A DNA stretch of 29,020 bases from Acanthamoeba sp. SK_2022b (GCA_027943245.1 JANDJZ010000789.1:1-29020); one strand, 5' to 3'. Counted from the stretch's first letter, positions 18,713 to 28,998 are shown. A program made the numbers and translations. Notes: generated from the sequence alone by a model not told the origin.

Positions 18713-20089
18713 TGTTTTTGTGTCAGCAGCTTGCATTACTGCGTGCGCGTGAGATGGGTGTAGTGACCATCAGCGACAGAGGCACAGTCGGCCACAACCG
18801 CACGGGCCCCCAGGCGCGCGCGTTGGCCGATGGTCGCGCACGACCCGATCCTGACGAACGCGCCCACGACGACATCTCGGCCGATGCGCGAGCCCGAGCC
18901 CACGACCACGCCGCTCTGCAGCACGATCGCGGCCTCGAGGTCGTTGTAGCTGCCCAGCACGACGCCGCGGCCGACCACCGCCTCGGTGAGCGTGTTGTGA
19001 TCGCCCAACCGGTTGTCCGCCCCGACGAGCGACCGCACGAGCGTGTTGAAGTGGCCCATGACGTTGTCGACGCCGACTCCCGACGTCGCGCCGGTCACGT
19101 TGTTGGCGTCGCCCAGCACGTTGGCCGAGCCCACCCGCGCGCCGTCGACATAAAATCCGCCGGCGCCCATCATGTTGTCGTCGCCCACGAGCGACCCAAA
19201 GAGCGTGTTGGTCGTGCGCAGCCGGTTGCCCGAACCGAACAGGGTGCCCTGGCCCATCGTGTTGAGGTCGTCGACCCAGTTGTCGTCCCCGAGACGGGCG
19301 TCGGTCAATATCTTGGCCGAGCTCATGAGCGCGTTGTTGTCGCCGACGGTCGCGCCAGCCATGAGCACGTTACCGGCGATCATCGAGTTGTTGTGGCCCA
19401 GGCGAACGGCAGTCGAGAAGAGGTTGCTGTCGCCCAGTCGGTTGAAGCGGCCCACGACGCTGTCGTCCAGCACCGAGTTGCTGCGCCCGAGCACTGTGTA
19501 GTCGCCCAGCGCCGAGTCGGTCACGCGGTTGGACGAGCCCAGCAGCAGGTCGGAGCCCAGAGTAGCGCGCTCGATGAGGTTCGAATCGGCCAGCGTCATG
19601 TTGACGCCCACCAACGCGCTCGTTATATTGTTGCCATTCCTCATTCTGTAACCTGGGCACAATTGGTCAACATAAGTCTCGTTGTTCGAAAGAAATGATG
19701 GTGATGATGATGAAGGTCGAACCTGAGCCCAGAACGGAGCATGCGATGATGTTGCCGTCGCGTGCGACGGAGTAGTCGCCGTTGAAGGTCTGGATGAAAA
19801 CGTTGCCCGATCCGAGCACGTTGGCCTCTCCGAACCCGTTGTTGGCGGAGAAGAGGCTGTCGGCGTCGGCCCCGCCCGACGTCGTCTCGACCAGCACGCC
19901 CTCGGCCGACGTCGAGAGCTGCACGCCCATGGCCTCCAGCTCGTCCAGCGTGAACAGCTCGACCTGCTCCCCCTGCGCGTCTGCGGAAGGCGAGCAGGGC
20001 GAGGTCATCGTCACATTGGCGCCCGACGTCGTGAGGGCCATCGTTGCCACCACCACCACCATCATTACCAAACACGTGGCTATCCGCAT
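18464..20089 (-). CDS. Secreted hexapeptide-repeat (left-handed beta-helix) protein
   Basis: Three exons on the minus strand: 19723-20089, 18768-19652 and 18464-18633, in phase, 473 aa. Residues 1-23 form a signal peptide (CLVMMVVVVATMALTTSGA). An acidic region with DELEAMGVQLSTSAEGV follows. From about residue 85 to 440 the chain is built of short repeats: VLGSGNVFIQTFNGDYSVAR, NNITSALVGVNMTLADSNLI, LGDYTVLGRSNSVLDDSVVG, continuing to LGSYNDLEAAIVLQSGVVVG and VRIGSCATIGQRARLGARAV. Period-six placement of V/I/L with G and N at turns is typical of left-handed beta-helices, seen in acyl- and acetyltransferases and some structural proteins. Exon 3 continues the pattern (VVEAGATVNAHQGCNC) before a hydrophobic-ended tail. 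I see no acyltransferase catalytic region, so a structural or surface role is more likely. Function unknown. Confidence 0.7.
18655..18711. repeat. (GT)n microsatellite in the beta-helix gene intron
   Basis: TTGTGTTG units followed by about 24 GT units inside the intron at 18634-18767. On the coding (minus) strand it reads (CA)n. Confidence 0.9.
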
Positions 20090-20568
20090 GTTCGTTGTTT
20101 CGCTTGAAATGATGAGAAGGAGAGAGGAAGAGGGAGAATGTGATAGGGAGGCCAGCTGCCTTGAGGGTGAGTGAGGTGTGTGAATGAATAGGAGGATTAG
20201 ATTATGGAGAGGGCAGCACGTCCTGATGAGGCACGCGTGCAGATCGGACGCTTGCGGGGCGGAGGTCGTGCCCCTTGGCGAGCCTCAGGTGCAGACAGTT
20301 CGCTGGCCGACCAGGTTTGCCAGAAGGTGGCGTGAATTTTCGACCAGTTTAAAAAAATGGTACAAACAACCAGCTCTCTTTCACGTGAAAAAAGGACACG
20401 GAATCGTGGTGTATGTTGTGATGTGGATGTGTTTGTGTTTGTGCGTTGTAAAGGTTGTGCATGATGAGCTCATAGTGTATTAACAAACCTCAAGAACACT
20501 GTGCTCGAACATTCTTCCTTTGCTGTTGGCAACAGCACACGACTCGAAAGGCCATTAAAGCATTACCA
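20090..20568. other. Intergenic: beta-helix gene promoter and thioredoxin gene 3' flank
   Basis: No gene supported. A plus-strand frame (20184-20483) lacks codon bias. The region must hold the upstream promoter of the minus-strand beta-helix gene and the 3' end of the minus-strand thioredoxin-like gene. Purine-rich at 20110-20170. Confidence 0.4.
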
Positions 20569-21953
20569 TCAAGGGTGGGTTTGTGTAGGCGTATCTTCCC
20601 CGTCGCTGGGCGTGCTTTGGGGAGTGGCGTCGACGGCCTCCATCCTTGCTCGCAGTTCCTCTTTCTCCTTGAGGAAGTTTTCCAAAAGACCATCGCATGC
20701 CGAGCAATCGCCCATGATCCTGTCGAACTCTTCCCAGTCTACTACCTGGCGGCCCTCCACCTCTCCTTGCCCTCTTTCCTGTTCGCTATGCCCATTTTGA
20801 TCTTGTTCTTCCATCACTACTCGGTGCCTTTGCCCAGACATGAGTAACCAGAAATGTAAAAACGTTCGGTAACAAAAAAGCAGCAGCCCTCGCGGTCCTA
20901 CTTGTTCACGATCTGCGCGGCCCATCAGCAAGTGGCCACTGCGCGTGGGCTTTCGTTTCCTCACGCGAGGAAGGCGACGACCGCGGACTTGGTTCGGCAT
21001 TGGTTCTCGACCAGCCGAGCGCCAGGACCATCCTGATGTGCGTGCACACAGCGCAATCCAGCGATCAATTGACAGCATAGACGCCAACGCAAAATACACG
21101 GCTTGGCATCTACACGGGAGCGCTGTGTCACAGAAACGAGGTACCTTGGTCCACTTGATGATGGTGGGAACGGCCACGAGCTTCACCTGAGGATGAACGC
21201 GGTAGGGATTGCTGGGCACGCCCTTGTACCTGTTGGAGTGGTGGCGCCTCAGCAACAAAGCAGCAAAATTGCGCTCACACCTCTACGTGAGCACGTACTC
21301 ATGGCGCTCGCCCACGGGAGCCTCGATGAGCGTCATCCCGGCCTCAGCAGCCGCAGCACGAATCGGTCCATCAGCTGGTTTTTAAAATAATATTATAATT
21401 ATTAATAATTATAATATTTCTGGTAGTAAAGATAGGCAACAGCTTTGAGTTTGGGGAAGTTACCGGCAGCACAGTCAGGGCACCACTGCACGCGAACAAA
21501 TCAATACGTATTTAATATATTTATATTTAATAAATATAAATATAAATATAAGTAACAACATAAGCAGCGGTTTCTACGTACACTCTTGCCTGTGTGTGGT
21601 TGGATGTTGCCGTACAGGTAGACGAGCACGGTGCCGTCGTTCTCCTCGAAGTACTTCTTGAGGGTCGCGTCAAATTCAGACGGCTGCTCTACAATGATGT
21701 TGTCCATCTTCCTCGGTTTCTCGTGCGCGATGGGTCGTTTCTGGTGAACCTTCTCGGGCTCCTCGAAGAGTTGGTCCTGGTCTTGAGCCTGTCGTTCGTT
21801 AGATGTGCTACTCGAATCGAAGCTGCCTGCCAGTGGGGAAGGCTCGTCGAGATTGTAGACTTGGCGCTGAAAGAAGAAAGGTAGGAGGCTGAAAAGAAGG
21901 AGCAGAACGACGGCTGCCAACACCAAGTCCAATCGAATCTTGTGTCTTTGCAT
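20569..21953 (-). CDS. Membrane-anchored TXNDC17-like thioredoxin
   Basis: Exons on the minus strand: 21582-21953, 21464-21485, 21299-21374, 21145-21229 and a less certain last exon ending at 20569 (acceptor probably near 20776). The first four are phase-perfect. The chain starts MQRHKIRLDLVLAAVVLLLL, a single transmembrane anchor at about residues 9-28, then a charged linker, then the thioredoxin fold: NDGTVLVYLYGNIQPHTGKS, active site WCPDCAA, DGPIRAAAAEAGMTLIEAPV and YKGVPSNPYRVHP, VKLVAVPTIIKWTK. WCPDC and the VPTIIKW cis-proline segment are hallmarks of TXNDC17/TRP14, a disulfide and cystine reductase fed by thioredoxin reductase. Classical TXNDC17 is soluble, so the anchor is unusual. 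The last exon reads VVDWEEFDRIMGDCSACDGL and an acidic tail. Confidence 0.75.
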
Positions 21954-22042
21954 GCAAGGAAAGATGTCCTCAAGTCAAAAATTCCGCCCTACAAGAAAAA
22001 CAGAATAAATAAAAGAAATAATTAAATACGAACTTTACTGCG
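21954..22042. promoter_or_regulatory. Compact bidirectional promoter region
   Basis: Only 89 bp separate the ATGs of the thioredoxin-like gene (minus) and the PfkB kinase (plus). An AT-rich stretch at about 22001-22028 (GAATAAATAAAAGAAATAATT) is the only candidate core element. Both leaders must be very short or overlap. Confidence 0.55.
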
Positions 22043-23156
22043 ATGGAAGGCGGTCACACAACACACCAAGGGTTTGACCTGCTGTTCGTGGGCAATTTCG
22101 TGCAGGATGTCATCCACACCACAGACCCTGACGATACAGGTCCCCCAACTATAATTTTTATTCCACATTTTAAAAAAAGCTGTCAGTTCATTGGGCGTTT
22201 GCTGGTGCAGTTCGGGAGGCGCACAAGCTGGGCGGATCGGTGACCTACGGCCCGCTTGCGGTGGCCTCCCTCGGCCGCGATTGTCGCGTGCGGGTGGTGT
22301 GCCGTGTCGGGCGAGCCGCAGCCGCCGATCCGTTCCTCACCTCGCTCCGCTCCGCCGGCGCCATCGATCTCTCCGGCGTACATGACTGACACCAGCACAC
22401 ATGCTCTGCTTGATCGATTGCTTGCTTGATCGTTTGTGTCTGCTCTGCTCTGCTCTTGTGCAGGTCGAGTGGATGGACGGCGCGGACACGTCGTATCTGC
22501 TCAAGTACGACAAGTCGGGCCACCGCACGCTCTCGCTCAAGGAGAAGGGCTTTCCCGTTCCACAAGAGCTCGTACGATCGTCAAATGACGAGTGTCGTCA
22601 TCGTCTTCCTCATCATCGTCCCGGACTGACCAACTTGCCGTAGGTGCTGAAGCACGTGGGCCGGCCAGATGCGATCCTCTTCGTGCCGGTGGCTGGCGAG
22701 TTCGACGAGACGTTGGTCGTACGTAGACACTTTTTATTTTATTTTCATTTATTTTTTTTTTCATTTAATAGTTTTACTTCGTTTTTTATTTATTGACATA
22801 TTTTCTCTGGGGTTGGTGCAGGTCGCCGTGGCCAAGGACATGCGGCGGAAGGGCTGCCGGCCCATCATCGCCATCGACGTCCAGGGCTACCTGCGGGCCT
22901 TCGAGGGCGACCGTGTTTGCACCAGGTGCGGCGACTGTGTCCATCATACACACGCCACATGGTAGGCCCGACAAACAATTGATGCGTGCGTTGGACAGAG
23001 AGGCCGACGAGATGGTGGAGAAGCTGGAGCGGCTGGGCGGCTACCTCACCTTCCTCAAGGCCGAGTACGGCGAGGCGCAGGCCATCCTGGGCGCCGACCT
23101 GAGCCCGGCCGAATGCGCCATTGCCCTCCACCAGCGCTTTAGCATCCCCATCGGTG

Positions 23157-23220
<64 letters not shown>

Positions 23221-23948
23221 CACACACACAAACAACACACAACATCTAATGTGGTGCTGTGACGTAGTGGCGGTGACGTTGGGCAAGAACGGGTCCTTCT
23301 TGGCCACCAAGGCGCTGGGCGTTACCTTTGTGCCCACCTACAAGCCCGGTATGCTCGCAGACTAAGCGTGTGCGTGTGCGCGTGGCCGCGCCATTGAACC
23401 AACAGCGATCCGTGTAACGTCTGTCGTGTGCATGACTGCGATGACAAAGAGCGGGTGAGGGACGAGACAGGGTGCGGGGACACCTACCTGGCGTGCACGG
23501 TCAGCGAGCTGTTGTGCCTGCGTCGGAAGCAGCACCGCAAGATCGCCCTTCACTCATCCGAGAGCGCCCTCCCCGCTCTCGACGATTGGGGACATGAGGT
23601 CTGCGTCCTTTTATTTATCTCTTTTTTATATTTTATTAAATATATCATTTTGGGGTCTGCGCAGGTGGTGGAGGCCGCGCGCGTGGGTTCGGCTGCGGCT
23701 TCGTTCCTCGTGCAGTGCGTGGGACCCGAAGGCTTTGCATCGCGCCAGGTTTTGCGCCCCCCCCCCTCTCTGCGAACCGCCACACGTGTGGCCACTCACC
23801 ATTGCCCCTCTTGGTGGTCACGTTGGCACAGGAGATCGGGAGGAGGATAGAGCGCGGGGAGACCCAGGGCAAGGAGAGCAGCCGCAAGTCGGTCACCGCC
23901 TACACCCCCGCCCCCTCTATCCGGCGGCGCCAGAGCCTGGACAGCTGA
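22043..23948 (+). CDS. PfkB/ribokinase-family carbohydrate kinase
   Basis: Exons: 22043-22139, 22211-22377, 22464-22571, 22644-22718, 22822-22925, 22999-23153, 23268-23348, 23406 to about 23413, about 23452-23598, 23665-23748 and 23832-23948. Phases agree; about 380 aa. N-terminal GFDLLFVGNFVQDVI matches the family's first strand, and KLGGSVTYGPLAVASLG fits the di-glycine substrate-binding turn. VAVTLGKNGSF and the C-terminal signature DETGCGDTYLA carry the anion hole and catalytic aspartate (the usual D-T-x-G-A-G-D with Cys for Ala). It phosphorylates a sugar, polyol or nucleoside with ATP. The arrangement recalls plant inositol 3-kinase and adenosine-kinase-like members, but the substrate is not assignable. 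A basic tail (PSIRRRQSLDS) ends the protein. One intron of only 38 bp (around 23412-23451) has two equivalent placements. Confidence 0.85.
23158..23232 (+). repeat. (CA)n microsatellite in a PfkB gene intron
   Basis: About 30 CA units directly after the donor G|GTGCCA in the intron at 23154-23267. Confidence 0.9.
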
Positions 23949-24111
23949 GCTGCCAAGGGCAAACACACACGCAAAAGATCAAGGTTGCTCGTGTTGGGTG
24001 ATGTAGAAAGCAAGTTGGCACTCGTTCTATCCATTGAGTTGCAGAAAACCATGTAGTAATGGACAATAGATGTAAGCATCCAGAGGACTCCTGCAAGCGT
24101 GATGAGCATCC

Positions 24112-24404
24112 TCATGGCGACGACGAAGATGAGGGGGCCTCGTGGGCGAGCCATGGGTCGTCTGCGTCTTCTACGATGGAGCGAGGGGGGAAGGAGCCCA
24201 GCATGGCCGTATCCATTCGACCCGTGGCCTCGTCGATGTCGATGTACATGTAGCCCCCGATGTACGCGTCTGCCGCCGTCGTAACCAGGTCAGCCACCTC
24301 TCCGCATCGCAGCGAACAGGCATCGCCTACTTACCGGGCAGGTTGAAGAACATGGTGGACTTGACCCAATCGCTGGGCACGCGCTTAGCCCGGTTGTCCA
24401 CGCT
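24112..24404 (-). CDS. Two coding-like exons: alternative C-terminus of the phosphoesterase, or a small gene
   Basis: Exon 24335-24404 follows an AATCAG acceptor and reads SVDNRAKRVPSDWVKSTMFF. Exon 24112-24299 reads EVADLVTTAADAYIGGYMYI, then ATGRMDTAMLGSFPP and a TGA. The join is in phase and codon bias is strong. No ATG lies upstream in frame. Donors at CGC|GTGCCC or CCG|GTCCCC in the last phosphoesterase exon would also join in phase 0, removing the stop at 24480. So these are probably alternative or true 3' exons of that gene. Not recognised as a domain. Confidence 0.5.
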
Positions 24405-24479
24405 CTGATTGGTGGAGCGAAATGCAGGGTAAAGGGGGGGGTTAGCTCGTTACACGGCAACGCGTTGCGTCCAATCAAT

Positions 24480-25816
24480 TCATTGATCGATCGGCGGTGG
24501 TCGTGCCATGGCGTCGTCGGGGACCGGGAAGGGCACGCGCAGGTAGGGCAGCCCGGCTTCGATCAGCCGAATCTCGTCGCGGGAGGGAACGAGCCGCGGG
24601 CTGGGCGAGTCGTAGCCCTGCATCGGCACGAACATCTTGCCCCGCTTGTCCCTGTGTCCGCAAAAAATCACCCAATGAGCGATGCCATGTGTGTGTGCGC
24701 GCGCGTGTGTGCGTGTGTGTGGTGGCGGCGTGCCTGGCGATGTGCGGCGCGACAAAGAAGACGGCGCGAGCCCTGTCGGCCATCTGTCGCTCGTCGGCGG
24801 CCTCGAGCACGTAGCTCTTCAACAGCCCCGGCACGGGCTGGTTGCGCACGATGTCCAGCACCATGTCCCTCACCGTCTCGGCCTGGGCCTTGCCCCCCTC
24901 TTCGCCTTTCTCGTCTTCGTTCTTTGTCGTTTTCGCAGCCTCGCCGTCGCCGTCGCCCTCGCCGGGCTTGTCGCTTTCGTTCTTTGTCGCAGCCTCGCCC
25001 TCGCCGTCGTCGCTTTCGTTCTTTTCGGCGGCCGTAGAGCGGAAGGCGGCCAGCTCGGCCTCGTGTCGGTCGAGCGACTGCATGACCGGCGTCGCGACGT
25101 CGTCGCGGTCGTCGCCCAGCAGGTCGAGGCACGCATACCACAGCTTCCAGAAGCGCGACAGCCGCGCGTGCTCCTTGAGCAGGAAGCCGACGTCCTGTCG
25201 CGTGCGGTGGGCGAACTCGTAGTCGTCGGCGAACGTGAACAGGGCGTAGTGGTTGGGCAGGTGCGGGCCCATGTGTCCGCTGAACCACATCTGCGGCTTC
25301 AGGTACAGCCCCAGCAGCTCCAACGACGGCAGCTTCCTGTTGCATTTTTTTATTTAAATAAAAAAATAAAATTCATTAAAATGAATATTAAAAAATTAAA
25401 AAATAAAGGAAAGAGAGGGAGGCGGTACCCAGGGGAGACGTGGGTGAGGAGCCACGTCGGGATCTGGTCCTCGACCGGGGCGACGGCCTCGTGGGCCGTC
25501 GGCTGCGGCTTGTCCTGCTTGCCGCCCTTGGCCTTGGCCTTGCCTTTGGCCTGCGCCTCGCCTTGCTTGGCGCCTTCTGCAGCCTTTGGCTCCTGGGTGC
25601 GCACGTCGAGAGTCGAATAAGGGAGCGCGCGTGCGCGTGTGGTGCGCGTATGTGTGGTACGTACGGGCGTCGCGGCGGGCGGTGGGGCGAAGCGTTGGAG
25701 GAGGCGGACCCATTGGGTGAAGCGCATGCTGGGATAGAACGCGTCGCTGCCCTCCTTGTCAAAGAACGTGAAGTGGATGAAGTTGCCTGTGCGCGCACGA
25801 TAAGCAAAGCACACTA

Positions 25817-25889
<73 letters not shown>

Positions 25890-26120
25890 GGCAACCGCAC
25901 GCAACACGTGGAGAGAGGGGGGAGAGGTACCGCCGATGCCGACGAGGCGTACGCGGCCCTTGCCCTGGCCGAGGACGACGTCGGAGGTTTCGGTGAGGAG
26001 GTGCAGGTTGGGAATCTTGATCTCGCCCTCGGTCAGTCGCTTCACCAGCAGGCCATCCTTGACAACGCACGCACGCACACAAGACACGAAACACGCAAAC
26101 GTTAACACACAACGCCACAC

Positions 26121-26196
<76 letters not shown>

Positions 26197-26845
26197 AAGA
26201 AGACAGCACAGGGGAGAACAGCGTACCTCGTGGTTGCCGGGCACGCAGTAGACGGGGACGTCGAATCGGACCTTGCCCTGCAGGTAGAGCTCGAACTCGC
26301 CCTCCAGGTGATGCGTCCTCACCACCTCTACCGCATGCACAGCACACCACAACACACAACACACAACACACAACACAAGACATAATGAGTAATGAAGAGT
26401 GAGAGTAGTGGGGAGAGGACCGACCGATCTTCTCTTGGCGGGACATGGAGAAGGCCTTGTTCTTGAGGTGGCGGAGCTTCTCCGAGTGTCGGATGCGGAG
26501 GGCCAGCTCACGGTCGGGCAGCTCCTCCAGCCGCTCCTCCGAGTAGAACCCAAAATCCCCGCAGTGCAACACTTTGAAAATTTTATTTATATATTGTTTT
26601 TAAAAACAAGAGTAAAAATAGAAAAATATCAATTAAATGATAAACCAAAAATTGTAACAATAGAAAAAATAGAAATAAAAATGGGAAGGCAGATACCGGC
26701 TTGTGCCGAGTGCTTGTGGGCGAGTTTGTTGATGAGGTGTAGGTGCCCGTGCGTGTCTGTCAATATGAGAACCTATGTTCGTCCCCCCAAGCAAGCATTG
26801 AGTCTACAACCGAGCATAACTGCCAGTAGGCTGACGCACTCTCAT
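24480..26845 (-). CDS. Calcineurin-like metallophosphoesterase
   Basis: Exons on the minus strand: 26840-26845 (only ATG AGA coding), 26697-26772, 26425-26571, 26227-26327, 25931-26057, 25665-25786, 25429-25592, 24734-25336 and 24480-24651. All phases agree; 505 aa if the stop at 24480 is used. Metal-binding motifs appear in family order: LTDTHGH (D-x-H, about residues 6-11), HCGDFG (GD, about 29-34), VPGNHE (105-110), LTHVSPG (about 241-247) and SGHMGPH (about 268-274). It is a two-metal phosphoesterase of unknown substrate. Low-complexity inserts are an Ala/Gly/Lys stretch before LTHVSPG and repeated KNESD-type acidic units (about 310-350). The intron at 24652-24733 begins with GC. Introns carry three microsatellites. 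The first exon is set by the fit to MR|VLILTDTHGH, a very typical start. Confidence 0.85.
25813..25887. repeat. (CA)n microsatellite in a phosphoesterase intron
   Basis: About 37 CA units in the intron at 25787-25930; (TG)n on the coding strand. Confidence 0.9.
26124..26193. repeat. (CA)n microsatellite in the next phosphoesterase intron
   Basis: About 35 CA units in the intron at 26058-26226. A further (ACACAAC)n run, at about 26339-26376, lies in the intron at 26328-26424. Confidence 0.9.
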
Positions 26846-27039
26846 CGCTGCTGGCTGCTTGGGTGTTTGTGGCTTGATGCTGGGATTGTTTTTATTTCTT
26901 TATTTATTAATATTATCTGAGCCAAAAGAGGCAGAAAGAGGTTCTGAGAAATGGACGGGAAAGTTGTGTTTAACACCTTATGTACAGGGTGCACACCAGG
27001 GTGGTTTGAGTTGCACACAGGTGCCCATGGCCACAGGAC
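26846..27039. other. Gap between phosphoesterase start and EF-hand gene stop
   Basis: No gene. Both neighbours are on the minus strand, so this holds the EF-hand 3' end and the phosphoesterase promoter. An AT-rich tract at 26886-26918 is the only notable element. Confidence 0.4.
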
Positions 27040-27947
27040 TTAGTCGCTGTAGAGCATGTGCGTGGCCTGGTCTTGTCGCAGCTGGCGCTGGACCAGGTTC
27101 GAAAACTCCTCAAAGTCGATCACGCCGTCCCTGCGCGAGTGCCTGTCAGCTTGAACAACAACATAAGACGCAACACGCAACAAGCGTGCCAAGTTTACCT
27201 GTTGGTGTCGAACATGGGCCACATCTGGTCGATGTCCCTGTCGTACGGCCGTGTCAGTCATCGTCATTGAGACCCAGGAAGGCCCAAGTGCGCACGTACT
27301 CTCGGCTGACCTTGACGGACTTGTCCCACATCTGGAGAGCGTTCAACACTTCTGTCTTGTCCAACGTGCCATTACCTAGCATCGTTGGGAGAGGCAGAGG
27401 ACATTATGTAACGACACCATCGACGAAACGACTGTACACATCGACATGTACACGTACCATCCGCGTCGAAGGCGTTGAAGATGGCCCGCACAGAGTCAGC
27501 CTTCATGTCTGTGTAGTGGTTGATAAATGGATTTTAAAGTAAAAGAAATGGAAAGAGTGATGTAGAGGGAAGACAACGGGGCAAGGTGTACCAAGCCCGC
27601 CTTCGCCGGGGCCGCAGTGGGTCTGGCGGTCGACGAAGCGGGTGAACTCGTCAAAGTCGATGTGGCCGTTCCTGTCAAGGTCGATCGACCGGAAGAAGAA
27701 CCTGGCCTGCTCTTTCGTGGCCCCAGGGAACACTGCCAGGGCGTGAGGCTTTCCGCGCACGTACACAACAGGAGTGAGAAAGGGGAGGAGTGGTACGGTG
27801 GGCGAAGGCCTGCTCGAATTCATCGCAGGTGATGGCGCCATCGTGGTCGGTGTCGAGCTTGTCGAAGACCTCTTTGATGGTGTCCACCGAAAACACCAGC
27901 TGGTCGCTGGGATGGACGACGTAGCCAAGTTCGACCGATGTTGCCAT
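27040..27947 (-). CDS. Four-EF-hand calcium-binding protein
   Basis: Six exons on the minus strand: 27797-27947, 27592-27732, 27458-27508, 27300-27375, 27199-27237 and 27040-27130. All are in phase, 182 aa, starting MATSVELGYVVHPSDQLVFS. The four 12-residue loops are DTDHDGAITCDE, DLDRNGHIDFDE, DADGNGTLDKTE and DTNRDGVIDFEE. Each has acidic residues at positions 1, 3 and 12, Gly at 6 and a hydrophobic at 8, so all should bind calcium. Introns interrupt loops 3 and 4. Size and layout resemble calmodulin, calcineurin B or neuronal calcium sensor relatives. No N-terminal myristoylation glycine is present, so it is probably a soluble sensor whose targets cannot be inferred. The second exon's acceptor is placed at CTGGCAG|TG by phase. 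Confidence 0.9.
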
Positions 27948-28384
27948 TCTGTTTTGTGTCGTCTGCAGTGTTGCTGTCTGAGTGGTTGTGGTAAGTTCGG
28001 GTTGTGTATTGTGGGAGGCCTGCTCGCTCAGCCTGTTTGTGTGCTGGTGCGGGCGCACCGCCGAAGGTGAGAAATGTTGCGAGTCCAGGTGGCCAGATTG
28101 CGCCGTTCCACTAAAATCTCTCCGGATTGGCCCCAACCAGTTGATGGTTCCACAGAACTATGAGGCTCACCTGGACTCTGGGGGCTGTCAGGGACCTTTT
28201 CCCACAGGCCTGGTTGCCTGAGATCAAGTAAGGGCAGGGCAGACCCCACACACAAACTTCTGTACATCTGGTGATCACCAGCTCACCCCCCCCCCCTCAA
28301 ACCCCCCCTCAGGCACACTGGAAGAGGATGCTTGATGAGGAAACATAAAAGAACCTGTAGTTGCTGACCAACACCCTGGGCTAG
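27948..28384. other. Intergenic region upstream of the EF-hand gene
   Basis: No gene supported. It should contain the EF-hand promoter and leader and the 3' end of the minus-strand WD40 gene. A pyrimidine-rich stretch with long C runs lies at 28286-28313. Confidence 0.4.
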
Positions 28385-28719
28385 CTATGGTTTCCTTTGC
28401 CAGATGTGGATGAGGTTGTCCAGCCCAGTGGCAACGAGGTACTCGCCATCTCGACTCTGGGCCACGTAGAAGATCGGCTTGTTCATCCCCTTGCTCCGTT
28501 GCGTGTACAGTCCCTGATGACACCACGACCATCATCAGCTCGCGATGTGCGCACACGACACAAGCGCGCTCGCACGGGGAAGAGCGGCTCGTACAAGCTC
28601 ACGCGAGTGAAGCTTGGCGGTGGCCGAGGTCTGGCCTTGCTGCACCGAGCGCAGGACGGAGGAGAGGTTGTACACGTTGGCCCTCCCGTCGCCCGTCCCC
28701 AACAGCAGCAGCTGGTCCT

Positions 28720-28788
<69 letters not shown>

Positions 28789-28998
28789 GAGAGAGAGAGA
28801 GAGAGAAGACGAGTGCGGGTCAGTCTGACATTCGTACGTGTGTGCGCGCGCGTGCGGCCACAGGTTACCTCCGGGGCCGGCGGGACGGGTGACGCTGCCC
28901 TTGATGAAGATGCTCAGATTCTCGTTGTCATCGCACTCCTTCAGGCGCCACCTCAGCCGAGCCAGCTCCTGAGCGTGTACGCGTGAGCTCCCAAGCCT
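28385..28998 (-). CDS. WD40-repeat protein, 3' part (truncated by the window edge)
   Basis: Three terminal exons on the minus strand: 28869-28998, 28595-28719 and 28385-28513, in phase. Upstream exons lie beyond the window. The last exon reads KPIFYVAQSRDGEYLVATGL, then DNLIHIW, a classic final WD blade. The middle exon (DQLLLLGTGDGRANVYNLSS) fits the previous blade, and the first includes DNENLSIFIKGSVTR. WD40 propellers are interaction platforms, and too little is visible to say which complex. The donor at 28594 (CTT|GTACGA) is chosen because the earlier GTGAGC would break the WD frame. Confidence 0.7.
28722..28785. repeat. (CA)n microsatellite in a WD40 gene intron
   Basis: About 32 CA units followed by a (GA)n run, in the intron at 28720-28868. 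On the coding strand the (TG)n tract ends at the acceptor TGTGCAG. Confidence 0.9.

Noticed and set aside
18649..19698. 349-residue plus-strand open frame rich in Ala, His and Arg
   Set aside because: Antisense shadow of the beta-helix gene. The minus strand has the signal peptide, the repeats and phase-consistent introns.
20184..20483. 99-residue plus-strand open frame
   Set aside because: No codon bias, no recognisable motif and no splice partners.
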